Notes: generated by a model not told the origin, from the letters alone. Counted from the stretch's first letter, positions 9,769 through 18,644 are shown. The stretch is 64,000 nucleotides of DNA from Alphaproteobacteria bacterium (GCA_021151585.1 JAGKWX010000004.1:18193-82192); one strand, 5' to 3'. Numbers and translations: made by a program.

Positions 9769-9863
9769 TGTCATGCCAGCGCAGGCTGGCACCCAGTCTT
9801 CATACTCTATTAAGATCAAGACTGGGCCCTCACAGCCCAAGATGGGACTAACTTGGAGTGACA
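9769..9863. repeat. Palindromic intergenic repeat, copy C
   Basis: The best-preserved copy. It begins TGTCATGCCAGCGCAGGCTG and ends TTGGAGTGACA, with internal inverted pairs GCCAGC/GCTGGC and CCCAGTCTT...AAGACTGGG. It lies between tsf and pyrH. Its transcript could fold into a strong branched hairpin within this operon. Compare 3581-3659 and 8902-8984. Confidence 0.65.
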
Positions 9864-9895
9864 CAGTCGTGATTGTTATTACAACATCAAAAAAA

Positions 9896-10774
9896 TCAAC
9901 TACCCTTCACCTGCGCCATCACTTCTTCAGCAAAATTATCGACTTTCTTTTCGATACCTTCGCCAGCTTCAAAACGCACAAACCCAACAACTTGAGCATC
10001 ATGCTGTTTCAACAAGGCAGAAATGACGACAGAAGGATCTTTCACAAAAGCTTGACCAACAAGACTGACTTCGCTCAAGTATTTGCGCATACGGCCTTCA
10101 ATCATTTTATCGATTAAATCTTGTGATTTTCCAGACTCTAACGCTTGTTCTATTTGAATTTTTCGTTCTGCTTCCACTAAATCCGCAGGAACTTGTTCAG
10201 GCAATATTACCACTGGTTTCATCGCTGCAATATGCATAGCCAAATCTTTAGCTAATGCTTCATTAGCACTCGTTAAGCTAACTAAAACACCTATTTTGCT
10301 GCCATGAGAGTAAGCACCCAACACGCCGTCTGCTTCAACTAAAACAATACGTCGCAATTGCACGTTTTCACCAATTTTCGTGACTAAAGCTTGTCGCACT
10401 TCTTCTACTGTTTCACCAGAAGCAAATGTTGTTTCTGATAAAGCTTCAACAGTACTTGCTTTGCTCGCCAAGGCTAATTCCGCAACTTTGGCCGTAAAAT
10501 CAAGGAAGCTAGCATCGCGTGCTACGAAGTCGGTTTCACAGTTAACTTCTAACATAACACCAATTTTGTCATGATGACGAATAACCACAACACCTTCTGC
10601 TGCAACACGCCCTGCTTTTTTAACCGCTTTTGCTTGACCGGAAATACGCATCGCTTCAATAGCTGCCTCAATATCACCGTTAGCAGCAACCAATGCTTGC
10701 TTACAATCCATCATTGCGGCGCCTGTGCGCTCACGCAATTCTTTTACTAAACCTGCTGTAATTGCGACTGACAT
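9896..10774 (-). CDS. tsf: Elongation factor Ts
   Basis: Nucleotide exchange factor that recharges EF-Tu with GTP. 292 residues, the family length. The N-terminal UBA-like domain has LVKELRERTGAAMMDCKQAL, and the exchange core has EVNCETDFVARD. Located 14 bases after rpsB on the same transcript, as is nearly universal. Confidence 0.97.
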   Translation of the reverse strand: MSVAITAGLVKELRERTGAAMMDCKQALVAANGDIEAAIEAMRISGQAKAVKKAGRVAAEGVVVIRHHDKIGVMLEVNCETDFVARDASFLDFTAKVAELALASKASTVEALSETTFASGETVEEVRQALVTKIGENVQLRRIVLVEADGVLGAYSHGSKIGVLVSLTSANEALAKDLAMHIAAMKPVVILPEQVPADLVEAERKIQIEQALESGKSQDLIDKMIEGRMRKYLSEVSLVGQAFVKDPSVVISALLKQHDAQVVGFVRFEAGEGIEKKVDNFAEEVMAQVKGS

Positions 10775-10788
10775 AATTATCCTACCTC

Positions 10789-11568
10789 TTATTCTTTATT
10801 ATCTTCTGAAACTTCTACCACATTAGCCGGAGCCACTGCATCCGCTTCAACTTCAACAAACTCTTCAACAACATCGTTTGTAATATCATTCGCAGCACGC
10901 GCCGCCAAAATAACATCTGCCAATGTTTTTGCATATAAACGAATGGCACGACGTGAGTCATCATTACCAGGAACAGGATATTGAACATCTTGTGGCATAG
11001 TATTCGAGTCAATGATTGCAATCACTGGAATGCCAAGACGTTTTGCTTCTTCAATAGCAATATGCTCGTGTTTTGCATCGATAAGAAAAATCACATCAGG
11101 CAAACCGCCCATCTTTTTAATACCGCCTAAATTACGTTCTAATTTTTCATGCTCGCGGGTTAAATTAAGAATTTCTTTTTTCTTCAACAAACCAAATGAT
11201 TGCTTTTCAAGCATTTTTGTTAATTCTTGTAAGCGACGAATAGACTGACGAATAGTTTTGTAATTCGTCAACATACCACCCAACCAACGGTGGTTAATGT
11301 ATGGCATGCCACAACGTGATGCTTCTTCTGCGATGATGGCAGACGCTGCGCGTTTAGTTCCAACAAACAAAATTTTGCCTTTAGACGCTGCTGTACGTTG
11401 TACAAATGCAATCGCTTCATCCAACATTTCACGTGTTTTTTCAAGATTAATGATATGAATGCCGTCGCGCGCTCCATATAAGTAAGGTGCCATCTTTGGG
11501 CTCCAATAACGGGTTTGGTGACCAAAATGCACACCAGCTTTCATCATTTCTTTAATAGATACTGTCAT
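10789..11568 (-). CDS. rpsB: 30S ribosomal protein S2
   Basis: Small-subunit protein needed for S1 binding. The true start is the ATG at 11568 (259 residues, MTVSIKEMMKAGVHFGHQTR) with ATGAGGAAATT upstream as RBS. An open frame continues 72 codons further upstream but that part is unlike any S2 N-terminus and lies in the probable leader RNA. The core has the family signatures WSPKMAPYLYGAR and PDVIFLIDAKHEHIAI. The C-terminus is acidic. First gene of rpsB-tsf-pyrH. Confidence 0.97.
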   Translation of the reverse strand: MTVSIKEMMKAGVHFGHQTRYWSPKMAPYLYGARDGIHIINLEKTREMLDEAIAFVQRTAASKGKILFVGTKRAASAIIAEEASRCGMPYINHRWLGGMLTNYKTIRQSIRRLQELTKMLEKQSFGLLKKKEILNLTREHEKLERNLGGIKKMGGLPDVIFLIDAKHEHIAIEEAKRLGIPVIAIIDSNTMPQDVQYPVPGNDDSRRAIRLYAKTLADVILAARAANDITNDVVEEFVEVEADAVAPANVVEVSEDNKE

Positions 11569-11780
11569 AATTTCCTCATTACATTTAATTGGGTTGATCC
11601 TCCGCGCGCCCAATGCTCTCACCTTACGGCACCCAAGAACATCTTGTAACGCGCGTGCGTTTTCCCGCTCAAGGATACTGCATACCAAAATAGTTCTTTT
11701 CTCGTCTGACGCCTTAACGACATGCGAGCAAACGCAGAAAAAGGACAAATTTTCTAGATTACAGCAGCCTTCATTGACAA
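11569..11780 (-). promoter_or_regulatory. Probable rpsB promoter and leader RNA
   Basis: On the minus strand TTGTCA (11775-11780) and TAGAAA (11751-11756) are 18 bases apart and read as a sigma-70 promoter. Transcription would start near 11745, giving a leader of roughly 175 bases before rpsB. In gammaproteobacteria the rpsB leader is structured and mediates S2 autorepression (the Rfam t44/rpsB leader region). I did not fold this leader, so the family assignment is inference from position and length. Confidence 0.4.
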
Positions 11781-11847
11781 TCACTTGCCAAATAGGGTCT
11801 GTCTTTATACCATAGTCTTCTTATTTGAACAATGTCGAAGTGACTGA

Positions 11848-12633
11848 ATGGCCCGTGAATTAACTATTAAAACCCCCGATGAAATTGCCAAAATGCGAAT
11901 TGCTGGCAGACTTGCCGCCGAAGTTCTTGATTTTATCACCCCTCACGTCAAAGTTGGCGTCACCACCGGCGAACTGGACAAACTTTGCCATGACTATATC
12001 GTTAATGTACAACAAGCAACCCCAGCCTGCGTCGGTTATCGCGGCTATCAACACGCAACGTGTACGTCGGTCAACCACCAAGTCTGCCACGGAATTCCCG
12101 GAGATAAAAAACTCCAAAGTGGCGACATTATTAATATCGATCTTGTTGTCAGAAAAGATGGCTATCACGGCGATACCAGCAAGATGTTTATTGTGGGCAA
12201 AGGCTCGATTTTGGCTCAAAGACTGGTCAAAGTAACGCAAGAATGTATGTATAAAGGAATAGAAATCGTCAAACCAGGTATTAAAGTAGGTGATATTGGC
12301 GCGATTATACAACAACATGCAGAATCACATCGCTTCTCTGTTGTCCGAGATTTCTGCGGTCACGGCATTGGCGCTAATATGCATGAAGAGCCAAATATTT
12401 TACATTACGGCAAAGCAAATACCGGAATAACATTACAAGCAGGCATGATATTTACCATCGAGCCCATGATTAACGCCGGAAAGGCAGAAACCAAAATCCT
12501 TCCCGACGGCTGGACCGCGGTCACCAAAGATCGCAGCCTATCCGCTCAATGGGAACACACTATTCTTGTCACCGAGACTGGCTATGAAATCCTTACTCTA
12601 CGGGCTGAGGAGCGGGAACTGGGATATGGCTAA
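11848..12633 (+). CDS. map: Type I methionine aminopeptidase Map
   Basis: Removes N-terminal methionine from new proteins using two metal ions. 261 residues. Metal ligands are visible in order: Asp in INIDLVV, Asp in YHGDTSKMF, His in GHGIGANMHEEP, Glu in FTIEPM and Glu in WEHTILVTE. It is divergent from rpsB, as in many relatives. Its last 41 bases overlap the 3' end of the convergent OmpA-like lipoprotein gene. Confidence 0.97.
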   Translation: MARELTIKTPDEIAKMRIAGRLAAEVLDFITPHVKVGVTTGELDKLCHDYIVNVQQATPACVGYRGYQHATCTSVNHQVCHGIPGDKKLQSGDIINIDLVVRKDGYHGDTSKMFIVGKGSILAQRLVKVTQECMYKGIEIVKPGIKVGDIGAIIQQHAESHRFSVVRDFCGHGIGANMHEEPNILHYGKANTGITLQAGMIFTIEPMINAGKAETKILPDGWTAVTKDRSLSAQWEHTILVTETGYEILTLRAEERELGYG

Positions 12634-13174
12634 TCGTCACCACAACACGACGATTTAACGCGCGCCCAGCAACGCTATCATTAGCCGCAACCGGATATGC
12701 CCCACCATAGCCTTTGAAGCTGATTTTATCCGCCATCACGCCTTGGGCGACCAAGTAACGTACCAAACTTTGCGCCCTTTCTATAGAATGAACGACATTA
12801 ACTTCGGCGCTACCACTCGTGTCCGTAAAACAATCAACACGCCATAACGCCTCAGGATAATCCTTCATAGCCTGAATAAGTGGATTTACACTTTCCTGGC
12901 TATCCGCCAACAAAACCTCACCACCGACACCGAACAAGGCGTCAGAAGCAAAAGTCACTTTAATTTGATTACCTATTCGCAATACCTGCGCCGAGTCTGA
13001 GGAATAAGCCTGCTGCAACTGATCAGCCAATCGCAGAACGTTCGCATTTAAATCAAAATTTTTGACCACCTCGGAAGCAGGTAATGTTGAAGACGAGACA
13101 TCACCCTGCGGAAGGGGTAACGAAGAACAACCGACCAACAAACAAACACTAGACAAGAGCAGGAACCGTTTCAT
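12593..13174 (-). CDS. OmpA-family lipoprotein
   Basis: 193 residues from the ATG at 13174. A lipoprotein signal (MKRFLLLSSVCLLVGCSS, acylated Cys16) precedes a short linker and an OmpA-like peptidoglycan-binding domain (residues about 75-185: VDCFTDTSGSAEVNVVHSIERAQ and the terminal ALNRRVVVTI, matching the N-x2-L-x2-RR.V pattern). The usual first motif (TDxxGs) is present as TDTSGS. Likely anchors the outer membrane to the cell wall. No good RBS is seen for this start or for a longer open frame beginning at 13225. It converges on map with 41 bases of overlap. Confidence 0.85.
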   Translation of the reverse strand: MKRFLLLSSVCLLVGCSSLPLPQGDVSSSTLPASEVVKNFDLNANVLRLADQLQQAYSSDSAQVLRIGNQIKVTFASDALFGVGGEVLLADSQESVNPLIQAMKDYPEALWRVDCFTDTSGSAEVNVVHSIERAQSLVRYLVAQGVMADKISFKGYGGAYPVAANDSVAGRALNRRVVVTISHIPVPAPQPVE

Positions 13175-13248
13175 TTTTTTATCAACAAATATATCTAATT
13201 TTTTTAATAATAATATAATATGCATGTACTTAATAGAGGAGAAAAGCC

Positions 13249-13827
13249 ATGATTCATCAGTTGCCTACATTACCTTATGCCTTAGATGCACTTGCACCAC
13301 ATATTTCAAAAGAAACACTGGAATATCATTACGGCAAACATCATAAAACCTATGTTGATAATCTCAACAAATTAATTCCAGGCACAGAATTTGAAAACAA
13401 ATCTTTAGAAGACATCATTAAAACATCGACAGGCGGGATATTCAACAATGCCGCACAAGTGTGGAACCATACTTTTTACTGGCTTTGCTTAGCACCCAAT
13501 GCTGGCGGCGAACCGACTGGCGCAGTGGCCGAGGCAATTCATGCCGAATTCGGCTCTTTCGCTGCCTTCAAAGAAAAATTCTCCACAACTGCCGCAACCA
13601 CTTTCGGCTCAGGCTGGGCGTGGTTAGTGAAAAACAAAGAAGGCAAATTAGAAATTATTAGCACAAGCAATGCGGCGACACCTTTGACAACAGACAACAC
13701 CCCATTACTAACCTGCGATGTATGGGAACATGCCTACTACATCGATTACCGAAATGCACGCGTGCAATATATCGAGCATTTTTGGAATTTGGTGAACTGG
13801 GAGTTTGTGGCGAAAAATTTTGGATAA
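13249..13827 (+). CDS. sodB: Superoxide dismutase (Fe type)
   Basis: Converts superoxide to hydrogen peroxide and oxygen. 192 residues. Metal ligands are visible in EYHYGKHHKTYVDNLN, NAAQVWNHTFYW and the C-terminal DVWEHAYYIDYRNAR. The FGSGWAWLV block and short length fit the iron enzyme of the E. coli SodB type. A strong RBS (AGAGGAGAAAAGCC) precedes the ATG, and a clear terminator follows at 13838-13878. Confidence 0.97.
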   Translation: MIHQLPTLPYALDALAPHISKETLEYHYGKHHKTYVDNLNKLIPGTEFENKSLEDIIKTSTGGIFNNAAQVWNHTFYWLCLAPNAGGEPTGAVAEAIHAEFGSFAAFKEKFSTTAATTFGSGWAWLVKNKEGKLEIISTSNAATPLTTDNTPLLTCDVWEHAYYIDYRNARVQYIEHFWNLVNWEFVAKNFG

Positions 13828-13837
13828 GTAGACGCGC

Positions 13838-13878
13838 AAAAAAGCAGCTTACTTGCTTGCGCATCTAGCTGCTTTTTT
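13838..13878 (+). terminator. Rho-independent terminator of sodB
   Basis: AAAAAAGCAGCT (13838-13849) pairs perfectly with AGCTGCTTTTTT (13867-13878) across a 17-base loop, ending in a T-run. It starts 10 bases after the sodB stop codon. The A and T tracts make it usable on either strand. Confidence 0.85.
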
Positions 13879-13911
13879 GTTTTTAGTCTTACTCCGATGC
13901 TGTAGACGCTG

Positions 13912-14031
13912 TTACGCGAACTTATCATATTGATTTACACATACTATCGGCGCAATAGAACCAATAGCACAGCATCGATGAACGCGCTGATAATACAGTT
14001 CAATATATTCGAAAACTCTCAGTTTCGTGGC
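13912..14031 (-). pseudogene. IS3-family transposase (OrfB) C-terminal remnant
   Basis: The minus strand is open for about 40 codons between an in-frame TGA (14032-14034) and TAA (13912-13914). It reads TKLRVFEYIELYYQRVHR, followed by CAIGSIAPI. This matches the end of IS3-group integrase-type transposases (VFEYIExFYNRxRRHSALGyLSP). The rest of the element is missing. It marks the left edge of the accessory stretch between sodB and the argD-like gene. Confidence 0.65.
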
Positions 14032-14091
14032 TCAACCTTGAATGCGTGAGAGCAAAACGATAATTACTATGTGCAATGGAAGACGATAGTA

Positions 14092-14790
14092 ATGAAAATA
14101 CTAGAACACCCAGAAATACTTACCTTTATCAACCAATTTCCTGGCATGGTAGGTTATTTGGATAATCAACATAAAGTTTTAATGTTAAACCAAACCGCCA
14201 TTAAACTTCTTGGCTTTAGATCTTTAGAGCATGCTATTGGCAAAACTTCTTTTGATATACCAAGCAAAGCGGCTGAATGCGCAGAGCAATATATTTTACA
14301 AGACGATTTTGTTTTAAATAACGAAAAATCTTTGCAAGTTATTGATATTTCGGAATATTCAGACGGCTCTATACATATTTGGCTTACGACAAAATCTCTT
14401 TTACGAGACGATGCTGGCAATAAAACAGGGGTTTGCTATTATGCGCACGAACTTAATCTTGCGCTACTAAATCAACTATTCAGCAGAGTCCTTGAACTAC
14501 CTTCTTCTGCAAAACCAAGAACCTATTGGTTAAATCAAGGCGGCTACTTAAATTTATTATCAGATAGACAACAAGAATGCTTATATTATTTGATCAGAGG
14601 GAAAAGTTGCCGAGAAATATCAATAATTTTGTCCATTTCTCAACGGACAGTTGAAACACATACTGAAGAAATAAAAAACAAGCTAGGCTGCCAAACCAAA
14701 TCAGAATTAATAGAGAAAGCAATAAATGCCGGCATGTTATACGCAATACCTAAAAGCCTGCTTAGAGATAATACGGGCATTATTTTGTAA
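14092..14790 (+). CDS. PAS-LuxR family transcriptional regulator
   Basis: 232 residues from the ATG at 14092, chosen because GGAAG lies 9 bases upstream; a GTG at 14071 is the alternative. An N-terminal PAS-like sensor domain (about 10-130: FINQFPGMVGYLDNQHKVLM) is followed by a LuxR-type helix-turn-helix (about 155-215: LSDRQQECLYYLIRGKSCRE, then ISQRTVETHTEEIKNKLG). No receiver domain, so it is not a classic response regulator. It is the first gene of the accessory island and precedes the U-box gene by 190 bases. Regulation of the two following genes is possible but unproven. Confidence 0.85.
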   Translation: MKILEHPEILTFINQFPGMVGYLDNQHKVLMLNQTAIKLLGFRSLEHAIGKTSFDIPSKAAECAEQYILQDDFVLNNEKSLQVIDISEYSDGSIHIWLTTKSLLRDDAGNKTGVCYYAHELNLALLNQLFSRVLELPSSAKPRTYWLNQGGYLNLLSDRQQECLYYLIRGKSCREISIILSISQRTVETHTEEIKNKLGCQTKSELIEKAINAGMLYAIPKSLLRDNTGIIL

Positions 14791-14980
14791 AGCAAAAATT
14801 AAAAAATTCTTTCTCTCTCCGTAAAAAATACGGATGACAGAGATATTTTTCTCTATTATCTTTAGGTCTAAGAAACCAGTTACTGTTTCAACTATAAAAT
14901 GCTGAGCCTTAAAGTAACTTTGTCTACTGAGTTTCTTTTATTATTTAAAATGCATAAAAAATTATCAGAAAAGGAATAGA

Positions 14981-16042
14981 ATGTCTAGCTTGAGCAATTT
15001 TTTGCCTGAAAAATATAAAAAACATATCTCATCTTACTTGAAATTTGCTGCTGCTGGCGGTTTGTTAGGAGGGGCTTTCTGTGTTGTCCGATCCGCCTTG
15101 CTATCTAACACCATGCCCGCCTTTATGGCCGAACAATTATACAATTATCATCGCGATTATTTAGAGCAACTGCGATCCATTTCATTTTTATCGGGCAGGA
15201 GCGGCGTATGCAACGAACAAGATTGTATAGATCGTTTTGGCATCATTAGCCAACATCAAAATTCTTTTTACTACAAGCCAGATAATTTCATAGAAAAATT
15301 TCAAGAATTTTTTGATGCTCGTCTAGATCAAAGCGAATTTAGTTATGAAAATTTTTATTTTATTGGATATGAAAGTATAAAACTTATGGTCCGAACTTTT
15401 ATTCTTCAGGGTCTTAAGATAAGTATTACATCTGATAAAACAGAAATCAGACTAGATACGCTATTATCAAAACTAAACAGCTACGACGATTTTTTTTATT
15501 TTTTTATCCGGGCCTTTGCTCTTAGGCATATCACAGCAGGGGCGATTTTAATTCCGATCGTTATATTCACTTACCGTTGCCTTTTAGATTTTAAGTCTTA
15601 CCTTATTTTAACAGGATGGATTAAGCCTTCTGTAACAACAGAGCTAGAAAGAAGCTTTATAGAAATCAGGGAAGCATTTGAACAAAATTCTCGAGACATG
15701 AACAGAAAAACAACGGTCATTCAAGAAGCGCTTGCTGATATAAATGCTAGCAAAATTCATAGCTTAGCAAATAGCGTAGACAATCATAGCGCAATTAATG
15801 AGTATTTATGCCCTATTCTTCATACTGTAATGCGCTATCCAGTAAAATCAGCGGATGGCTTTTATTTTGAAAAATCCGCGCTTGTGGAATGGCACAGAAA
15901 AGGAAACCAAAGATGTGTTTTTAACCGTAATTTAACACTTACTAATCCCAATAATTTAGAGATTGACACAAGCCTACAATTAACAATTGTTCGTTTTCTA
16001 GAAAATCATCATTACACTGAAACTCAAAAACGAAATTATTAA
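14981..16042 (+). CDS. Membrane protein with C-terminal U-box (candidate E3 ubiquitin ligase effector)
   Basis: 353 residues, with the RBS AAGGAATAG. Two hydrophobic segments (about 20-42 and 183-203) flank a region of no known family. A Glu-rich helical stretch (220-265) leads to a U-box at about 274-345: EYLCPILHTVMRYPVKSADG, then FYFEKSALVEWHRKGN, and a final helix TSLQLTIVRFLE. Conserved U-box positions (CPI, P-V, DG, Y-E, W) are present, but the usual S-P-x-T near the second half is replaced by CVFNRNL. U-boxes recruit eukaryotic E2 enzymes, and bacteria with them (for example Legionella LubX) use them as secreted effectors. Secretion here is inference. The codons are AT-rich, and IS remnants lie on both sides of the island. 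Confidence 0.8.
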   Translation: MSSLSNFLPEKYKKHISSYLKFAAAGGLLGGAFCVVRSALLSNTMPAFMAEQLYNYHRDYLEQLRSISFLSGRSGVCNEQDCIDRFGIISQHQNSFYYKPDNFIEKFQEFFDARLDQSEFSYENFYFIGYESIKLMVRTFILQGLKISITSDKTEIRLDTLLSKLNSYDDFFYFFIRAFALRHITAGAILIPIVIFTYRCLLDFKSYLILTGWIKPSVTTELERSFIEIREAFEQNSRDMNRKTTVIQEALADINASKIHSLANSVDNHSAINEYLCPILHTVMRYPVKSADGFYFEKSALVEWHRKGNQRCVFNRNLTLTNPNNLEIDTSLQLTIVRFLENHHYTETQKRNY

Positions 16043-16091
16043 TTATCTATCAACTATTAAAAAATGATTTTTATCTATACGGAGCATAAAG

Positions 16092-18644
16092 ATGATCTCT
16101 CTTCAACAACATTACAATGGTTCGCCAACATTTGCCTGTCTTATAGCAAGTATGCTTGCTTACGATAATACTAATAACAATAGAAATAATTTAATGCAAA
16201 CTTTAAATCGCGGCACTTATCAAAATAGAACGTGGCGTTATTTGGGTGACAGTACGAATGGTCTAAATAACGTTAATTATAGAGGCTGCGCTATTATTAA
16301 TGAAAATACTCAACAAATTATTATCGCACACAGAGGAACCGAGCTTGATCATATTCAAACTTGGTTGTCGACAAATTTTCCTCTAGTTATTGCAGGCAAT
16401 ATTCCAGATAGTTATAACGTAGCACGTGAATTTTCTAATAGCATTCGACAAAGACTTTTAGAAGAACAACAAAACTATACTATATACGAAACAGGACACT
16501 CTTTAGGTGGCATGTATGCTGCGTTAAATTCTCATACGTTTGATAGCAAAGCAGTTACATTTGACAGTCCTAGTCTTGGACATATTTTACAAAATGATGA
16601 AATAAGAAATCAACTACGACCGGCCAGGTTAAATGATCATCATTACATAAATTACGTCATAAGTCCTAACATTGTTAATACTTCAGGCGGTCAGCGATAT
16701 GGTCGGTGGATAAGATTATTTACGCATCATGTAGAACACAGAGTAGATTTAAATCTCAATGAAATTTTTGGAGCCGTAACAAATACAATTAATTTAACAT
16801 TAAACATGGTTACCCGCTATGACCTTAGAAGCCATTGCTCTCTTGAGAACATAAGAGATATGTTTGATCCCGAGTTAAATGAGCCTTGGCTGCAAGCAGA
16901 AATATTAACCTGGCCTAATCGTGGTGAATATTTATCTTGGTGGAAATCTGCGAGTTCTCCGTTGGCTTTTATCAGAGAAGCCGTTGGCAACCAAGTTATA
17001 CAGAGAAATTTACGCATTGAAATGTCGTTACGTAAATGCGAATCTTATAGCCTCAGAAAATTTTTGATTCCTGTATTTAGACATCCTGGGAGAACTCCTG
17101 ATATAAATCATCGTATAGAGCATGTTTTAATGAATTACCTTATTAATCTCCAAAATAGATTTCTAACATTTTTTCCTTTACAAGAATTTTTTCTTACAAA
17201 TTTCAGAGAAAATGAACATGGAGTACCGTTAGAGCCATTACAATTAGATGATTATCGAAATTATGTAGCTATTAGAGATTTGATTTTTCCTGAAAATCCA
17301 TCTGAGCATTTATGGCACCACGTCATTCCTGTTAGAAAAAATATAGAGCGTGACGGACGTCACGAACCTATTGCTCAAGGTAGTGCTTCCGACTTTGAAG
17401 CGCATAGATTGATAAATATTGAATCGATGGCTACTGTGCAGAAGTTGTTGGATGTTTACAATAGGTTTAATGCAATAATGCAAACATTAGAAACCGAACG
17501 TCAGCAATTTGAAGTTAATAGAGAATTTTATTACCGACAATTTAATGAGTTTGAGGTTTTAGATAAACAATATAAAGATCAAATTTTTCAAACCATCGTC
17601 ATGCCTACCGCGATTGGAGGTGTTGGTGGAGGAGTTGCTGGAGGTATTATAGCATATAAATTAATAGCACCAGGTGCCCCAGTCACAGCTATTGGAGGTG
17701 GGACTATTACTGGGGCTGTAGCAGCCGGTAGTTTTGCAGGTGCTGGCGTCGGAGGACCCGTTACAAGTGGGCTTGCAGCAGGCTGGTTTGCGGGTACTGG
17801 CGTCGGTGGAGCCGCTGCTGTAGAAGGAGCGGCAGGTGCCGCATTAGCTGGATCAGTAGTCGCCGTAGGAACAACGACTATTGTGGTTACGGTAGCGGCG
17901 GGGGCTGTTATTGGCGCTGCTGTCGTTGGAGGAGCTGTATATGGCATACAACAATGGCGATATTCTGTTGAAAATGACAGTACCAAACAAAGAAGAGACG
18001 AAGCTGAGGACGCGCGCCAAGCATTCATTAATGCAATTGGGGCATACGCTCAAGCATTATCAGCTGTGCATCAAGATAGCATGTATGCAACTTATCAAGA
18101 TGAGTTTAGCCGGATAAAACAACGTATCAAAGCAAGATTTCTTGAACTAATAGAAGCACAGGTGTTGCCTATTCTTCGTGCTGGTGACGAAGAAGTATTC
18201 CAAACGTACTTTGATGTGGTAACACTGTTAGCTAACCAATATCCTTTATATGACATAGAAAGAAATCTGGCAGGAAATATAATAACAATAACAGAACGTT
18301 TTGTTATTCGTCCTCCTGTAGTAGCCATAGGACTAAAACTAAAGCTTGATCAGTTATTTTCACAACGACTTATGCTTTTATTTTTTGATAATGTCATAAC
18401 AGAAGAACAAGCAAATGGCAGAAGAATATGGCATTTTCAGAACAATGATATTAGGCAACTTAACCTTGTTCACGCTATTTTTCATGAACTTCATCAATCA
18501 TTGCGTGTTGAAATAGTAGGAGATCAACCAGCTGTTGTCCCTAATCTACAGGAAACTGTTTTTTGGAATCGAGCGTTTTTCGCTCAACCAGATATCACGC
18601 CAGAACGAAATTTACCTAATCAGTTTAGCTGTAATATTATGTGA
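16092..18644 (+). CDS. Class-3 lipase-like protein with glycine-rich membrane segment and C-terminal CaaX-type box
   Basis: 850 residues; GGAG lies 9 bases before the ATG. The N-terminal 1-230 is an alpha/beta-hydrolase of the class 3 lipase type: oxyanion motif AHRGTE (79-84) and nucleophile elbow GHSLGG (135-140, Ser137), then FDSPSLGH. The middle (230-500) is unrecognised. Residues about 510-625 are a Gly/Ala/Val-rich hydrophobic tract with near-repeats (GGVGGGVAGG, GAGVGG, GTGVGG), which could insert in a membrane. The last four residues are CNIM, a fit to the eukaryotic CaaX farnesylation signal (compare CVIM of K-Ras4B). 49 bases after the U-box gene, so probably co-transcribed. A secreted, host-prenylated phospholipase is my inference. 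Confidence 0.75.
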   Translation: MISLQQHYNGSPTFACLIASMLAYDNTNNNRNNLMQTLNRGTYQNRTWRYLGDSTNGLNNVNYRGCAIINENTQQIIIAHRGTELDHIQTWLSTNFPLVIAGNIPDSYNVAREFSNSIRQRLLEEQQNYTIYETGHSLGGMYAALNSHTFDSKAVTFDSPSLGHILQNDEIRNQLRPARLNDHHYINYVISPNIVNTSGGQRYGRWIRLFTHHVEHRVDLNLNEIFGAVTNTINLTLNMVTRYDLRSHCSLENIRDMFDPELNEPWLQAEILTWPNRGEYLSWWKSASSPLAFIREAVGNQVIQRNLRIEMSLRKCESYSLRKFLIPVFRHPGRTPDINHRIEHVLMNYLINLQNRFLTFFPLQEFFLTNFRENEHGVPLEPLQLDDYRNYVAIRDLIFPENPSEHLWHHVIPVRKNIERDGRHEPIAQGSASDFEAHRLINIESMATVQKLLDVYNRFNAIMQTLETERQQFEVNREFYYRQFNEFEVLDKQYKDQIFQTIVMPTAIGGVGGGVAGGIIAYKLIAPGAPVTAIGGGTITGAVAAGSFAGAGVGGPVTSGLAAGWFAGTGVGGAAAVEGAAGAALAGSVVAVGTTTIVVTVAAGAVIGAAVVGGAVYGIQQWRYSVENDSTKQRRDEAEDARQAFINAIGAYAQALSAVHQDSMYATYQDEFSRIKQRIKARFLELIEAQVLPILRAGDEEVFQTYFDVVTLLANQYPLYDIERNLAGNIITITERFVIRPPVVAIGLKLKLDQLFSQRLMLLFFDNVITEEQANGRRIWHFQNNDIRQLNLVHAIFHELHQSLRVEIVGDQPAVVPNLQETVFWNRAFFAQPDITPERNLPNQFSCNIM

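Noticed and set aside
11569..11784. 72-codon N-terminal extension of rpsB
   Set aside because: Unlike any S2 N-terminus; a good RBS and the conserved start are at 11568, and the region fits a leader RNA.
11774..11813. TTGACA as a map promoter on the plus strand
   Set aside because: No -10 lies at a proper distance (the nearest TTTATA is 24 bases on), so I did not annotate it.
17588..18028. 146-codon minus-strand open frame rich in Pro, Ala and Thr
   Set aside because: It is the antisense of the glycine-rich tract of the lipase, where stop codons are rare by composition.
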